Shown: piece after piece, positions 61,075 to 64,000 of the stretch | How the letters are laid out: each line of letters begins with the position of its first letter | Numbering within the stretch: position 1 is the stretch's first letter | Source: Allomuricauda sp. | GTDB taxonomy: Bacteria; Bacteroidota; Bacteroidia; Flavobacteriales; Flavobacteriaceae | Direction of reading: 5' to 3' | DNA length: 64,000 nucleotides | NCBI GenBank assembly: GCA_030148335.1 | Contig: JASBTQ010000039.1 | Span: 58,493 to 122,492 of the forward strand | The notes under the pieces: generated by a model | Told to the model about the DNA's origin: nothing | The model's database searches: none | The model's input: the letters and a program-made list of their open reading frames with translations, nothing else | Translations under genes and position numbers: made by a program

Positions 61075-62724
61075 TTATTTGGTGTTACTGTCGAGGGTCA
61101 TTTTGCCTTTCGAGATGTTGTCCGCCAAAATTAGGGCATTGTAGGCATTGACCATTTTTCCTGATTTGGATATTTTGTCAAAAGTAGTAGCCTTGGTTTC
61201 GTCGCCGGCCACAATGACGGAAGATTTTGAACGGAGTCCCGATTGCATGACGATGTTTTTGATCTGTGGCGCCGAAAGGTCGGGGTAATGCGACCGGATC
61301 AGCGCGGCCACACCGGATACGGCGGGAGCCGCCATGGAAGTACCGCCCTGAAACTCATATTCGTTGTTGGGCATGGTGGAGTAAATTTTGTCGCCTGGGG
61401 CAAAAACATCCACATTTTGCTTGCCATAATTGGAGAAGGTTGCAATCATTTCGGAGCCATAGCTGCTGGTGAGTGCACCCACGGTGATCACATTGTCCAC
61501 GAACTCGGTACTGCCAAACCTATGGTCATTTGGGTAGTTCGGGTTTTCGGGATCGTCAAGGTCCTCGCCGTCGTTTCCGGCGGCATGCACGATCAGCACA
61601 TCCCTTGAGGCCGCATATTGAATGGCGTCATAGACCCATTGCGCTTCGGGCGAAAAGGACTTGCCAAAACTGCAATTAATGATGGATGCCCCGTTGTCCA
61701 CAGCATATCGGATGCCTAAGGCAATGTCCTTGTCATATTCATCTCCGTTGGGAACGGCCCTGATGCTCATGATCTCCACATTGTTGGCCACTCCGTTGGC
61801 CCCTTTCCCGTTGTTTCTCGATGCGGCGATGATTCCGGCCACATGAGTCCCATGGCTTTCGGTCTTGACCATGTTTTTGGGGTTTCCATTGCCATAGGGA
61901 ACATCCGTGATGTCGTAGGGATCGTCACCAACGGGTGTGCGTCCATTAAAATCCTTGTTGAGGTTATAGTTTACCTGATCGGTGAAATAGTTTATGCCCT
62001 CTGTAAGCTCGTCGATTACCTTTGGGATGCTTTCACCATAGGTGAACATTTGTGTGAGCACGGCCACACTTTGCTCCATTTGGGCCGTTTTTGGCTCAAT
62101 GGAAAGCAACTCTTCTTTCGTGTAGGAATCCTTGCCGAGCTCCTCTTTGACGGCAGCGTCCGCATTTTTCACCACTTGAAAGATCTGTTCGTACTGTTGC
62201 TTGTTCTGAAGGGCCTGTGGATATTCTTCATCCAGCAACAGCCTTGCCTTGGCCCTATCCGACGCATCACCGATGTTCAAGCGTAGCATGCGGACATATT
62301 CCAATTGCTCGTTGTAGGCATCGCCCAAAAAGTTGTATCCGTGGATGTCGTCCACATATCCATTGCCGTCATCGTCCTTGCCATTATTGGGGATCTCGTC
62401 CTTGTTGGTCCAGAGCACGTCCTTCAGGTCCTCATGTTCCAAGTCCATTCCAGAGTCCAGAACGGCCACCACTACGGTCTTGCCCTTTTTGTTCTTGATG
62501 ATTTCGGTGTAGGCCTTGTCCACGCTCATTCCCGGAATGGTGTCCATGATAAGGTCGGCATGGCCCCAATTTTTTTCCTCAGCCTCGGTAAGCTCAGAAA
62601 CTTTTAAGGGTACGGTATCGATGTTTTCAATAGGGGTAGATACCAATGAAGTGGCCCCACAGCCCATCAAAAAAAGGGAGGCGGAAGCGGATATGAATAA
62701 TAGTTTGCGATATGTGCGGTTCAT
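61075..62724 (-). CDS. S8 family subtilisin-like serine peptidase, lipoprotein
   Basis: A 549-residue protease started at the ATG at 62724, giving a lipoprotein signal (LFLMGC, Cys22). The triad is visible: Asp90 in VAVLDSGMDLEHEDL, His291 in ESHGTHVAGIIAASRNNGKG and Ser463 in GGTSMAAPAVSG. The oxyanion Asn lies in HAAGNDGEDL. An insertion of about 150 residues, largely helical (about 135-265), lies between Asp and His, where classic subtilisins have only some 30-40. It is followed after 2 bp by the M1 peptidase gene, which could trim its products. Confidence 0.94.
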   Translation of the reverse strand: MNRTYRKLLFISASASLFLMGCGATSLVSTPIENIDTVPLKVSELTEAEEKNWGHADLIMDTIPGMSVDKAYTEIIKNKKGKTVVVAVLDSGMDLEHEDLKDVLWTNKDEIPNNGKDDDGNGYVDDIHGYNFLGDAYNEQLEYVRMLRLNIGDASDRAKARLLLDEEYPQALQNKQQYEQIFQVVKNADAAVKEELGKDSYTKEELLSIEPKTAQMEQSVAVLTQMFTYGESIPKVIDELTEGINYFTDQVNYNLNKDFNGRTPVGDDPYDITDVPYGNGNPKNMVKTESHGTHVAGIIAASRNNGKGANGVANNVEIMSIRAVPNGDEYDKDIALGIRYAVDNGASIINCSFGKSFSPEAQWVYDAIQYAASRDVLIVHAAGNDGEDLDDPENPNYPNDHRFGSTEFVDNVITVGALTSSYGSEMIATFSNYGKQNVDVFAPGDKIYSTMPNNEYEFQGGTSMAAPAVSGVAALIRSHYPDLSAPQIKNIVMQSGLRSKSSVIVAGDETKATTFDKISKSGKMVNAYNALILADNISKGKMTLDSNTK

Positions 62725-62749
62725 AAAATATGTTTGTAAAAGTAAATCT

Positions 62750-63616
62750 CTATGGTGTTTTAAACAGTTCATCAAAGGAAAACGATTCGTTCAGCCTTGC
62801 CCCTTTTTCGGTTTGTTGAAGGGTGCAGAGCTGGTTGTGGGCGTCATGTTCAAAGAACAATATCCAATCGTTTTCCGCGGCATTGTCCAAAAATATGGCC
62901 TTTTCCTGAAGGGTGAGCAAGGGCCGGGTATCATATCCCATCACGTAGGGAAGGGGAATGTGGCCAACGGTGGGGATGAGGTCCGCAACGAAGACCACGG
63001 TCTTTCCTTTGTAGGAGATGTGTGGGAGCATTTGCTTGTCGGTATGTCCATCCACAAAGTGGATGCCAAAGCCCAGTACGGAATTTTTCAAAAAAGGGGC
63101 TTCGCCCCGATCTATAAAATGGAGCTGGCCGCTTTCTTCCATCGGCAGCAGGTTTTCTTTCAAAAAAGAAGCCTTTTCACGAGCGTTGGGCTTGGTGGCC
63201 CATTCCCAGTGGTCTTTGTTGGTCCAAAATCGAGCGTTCTTGAAAGCCGGTTCATATCCCGTTCGGTCCTTGTTCCATTGGATGCTGCCACCACAATGGT
63301 CAAAATGGAGGTGGGTCAAGAAAACATCCGTAATATCATCACGATGAAACCCCGCTTTTTCCAAAGAACCGGCCAAAGTATGGTCGCCCCATAGGTAATA
63401 GTAACCAAAGAATTTTTCGGATTGTTTGTTTCCCATGCCGTTATCGATTAAAATCAATCGATCCCCATCCTCTATCAAAAGACAACGGGCGGCAATATCG
63501 ATCATATTGTTGGCATCAGCGGGATTGGTTTTGTTCCAAATGGATTTTGGCACCACACCGAACATGGCACCCCCATCCAACTTGAAATTACCGGTCTCTA
63601 TGGGATAAATTGTCAT
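62750..63616 (-). CDS. MBL fold metallo-hydrolase
   Basis: A 288-residue protein with the metallo-beta-lactamase fold. The metal motif is VFLTHLHFDHCGGS (His102, His104, Asp106, His107). More ligand-bearing segments are GIHFVDGHTDKQMLPHISYK and a C-terminal ILFFEHDAHNQLCTL. The opening YPIETGNFKLDGGAMFGVVP is typical of the lactonase/glyoxalase-type group in flavobacteria; the substrate is unknown. No signal peptide is seen. It precedes the S8-M1 peptidase pair with a 25-bp gap. Confidence 0.93.
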   Translation of the reverse strand: MTIYPIETGNFKLDGGAMFGVVPKSIWNKTNPADANNMIDIAARCLLIEDGDRLILIDNGMGNKQSEKFFGYYYLWGDHTLAGSLEKAGFHRDDITDVFLTHLHFDHCGGSIQWNKDRTGYEPAFKNARFWTNKDHWEWATKPNAREKASFLKENLLPMEESGQLHFIDRGEAPFLKNSVLGFGIHFVDGHTDKQMLPHISYKGKTVVFVADLIPTVGHIPLPYVMGYDTRPLLTLQEKAIFLDNAAENDWILFFEHDAHNQLCTLQQTEKGARLNESFSFDELFKTP

Positions 63617-63857
63617 TTAGAAAGTAAAACGGCATGCAAAATAAGAAAAGCACCATCCAAATAATGAAAAAATAAGGTTTTATTGGCCGTATTTTAACAA
63701 AAACCAGATAAGAAACCTTCTCCAATATCACTGCCTTTGGGGTTTGCACACCACTTTCCACCAGGTTAAAAATAATTGGATATCAAAAAAGGACACGTCT
63801 TCCGTCTCAAAACGAATATCTAAAAGAAAAGCAGTAAATTTCCAAAAAACAAAGACA

Positions 63858-64000
63858 ATGCTCGAACTTGCTGGGATTATTATTCTAGGCATTATTGCTC
63901 AATGGGTGGCTTGGCGCTTTAAGATTCCGGCCATTTTGCCATTGATTTTGATAGGTCTGTTGGTAGGGCCCATTGCCACTTTGTACACTGAAGATGGCTC
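63858..64000 (+). CDS. Cation:proton antiporter, N-terminal fragment
   Basis: Partial gene running off the right edge; 47 codons are visible from the ATG at 63858. MLELAGIIILGIIAQWVAWR, then FKIPAILPLILIGLLVGPIA, gives two hydrophobic helices. The AWRFKIPAILPLILIGLLVGP stretch (shown in parts) is the typical start of CPA-type Na+/H+ antiporters. The family exchanges cations for protons across the inner membrane. The 63617-63857 gap to the divergent MBL gene is AT-rich with no gene I can support. Confidence 0.8.
   Translation, partial: MLELAGIIILGIIAQWVAWRFKIPAILPLILIGLLVGPIATLYTEDG

Noticed and set aside
1..64000. CRISPR arrays, rRNA genes, insertion sequences with transposase
   Set aside because: No regularly spaced identical repeats, rRNA sequence or transposase-like protein was seen anywhere in the window.

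Overview
The window looks like a chromosomal segment of a marine-type Flavobacteriaceae (Bacteroidota). The signs are a sprB-type gliding/type IX secretion operon, PorP/SprF proteins, -7 promoter boxes of the form TAnnTTTG close to start codons, and families typical of the group (DUF4837, DUF4175, DUF6327, DUF6747, GDYXXLXY/DUF4401/DUF2157). An Allomuricauda/Muricauda-like genus is my guess from protein style, not something proved here.

Layout. 0-12 kb: the start of an M23 peptidase, tatA, a PorE-like OmpA protein, a DUF6747 mini-protein, a DUF4837 lipoprotein with a LysM lytic transglycosylase, pgk, holB, a DoxX/Crp/DoxX cluster, a Skp/OmpH-like lipoprotein, and a lipoprotein-methyltransferase pair. 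12-24 kb: DUF4175, ybeY and mnmG run as one leftward unit, with a perfect parS-like palindrome on each side of mnmG; then gltX, an SPFH protein, a ytxH-holin-DUF6327 operon and glnS. 23.8-42.8 kb: a four-gene operon with the layout of sprC-sprD-sprB-sprF. It holds two secreted cargo proteins with gliding-motility-type C-termini, one of them 4565 residues with 41 SprB-like repeats, and each is followed by a PorP/SprF-family partner. 42.8-50.3 kb: folB, two unequal tRNA-Cys genes, a LysE exporter, a DUF2807 protein, rnr, an AT-rich 596-bp gap with DnaA boxes (candidate oriC), rpiB, a cation diffusion facilitator, a GNAT protein and a lipoprotein acetolactate decarboxylase. 50.3-64 kb: a cytosine methyltransferase coupled to an unnamed probable endonuclease (candidate type II restriction-modification), a GDYXXLXY/DUF4401/DUF2157 membrane operon, two unknowns, a DUF559 endonuclease-rnpA-S41 peptidase operon with REP-like repeats around the DUF559 gene, M1 and S8 exported peptidases, an MBL hydrolase and the start of a cation:proton antiporter.

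How it fits together. The paired parS sites near mnmG and the DnaA-box gap between the divergent rnr and rpiB, about 33 kb apart, independently suggest that this is the replication-origin region. The sprB-like operon is the main surface and motility module; the PorE-like OmpA protein at the left end is a plausible envelope partner of type IX secretion. The most unusual items are the DUF559/REP-like repeat unit that appears to have extended the N-terminus of RNase P protein, the unnamed endonuclease next to the methyltransferase, the PorP/SprF-coiled-coil-double-SPOR fusion and the odd second tRNA-Cys.

Method limits: all calls come from reading translations, motifs, spacing and palindromes by eye. 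No database search, structure prediction or skew calculation was run.
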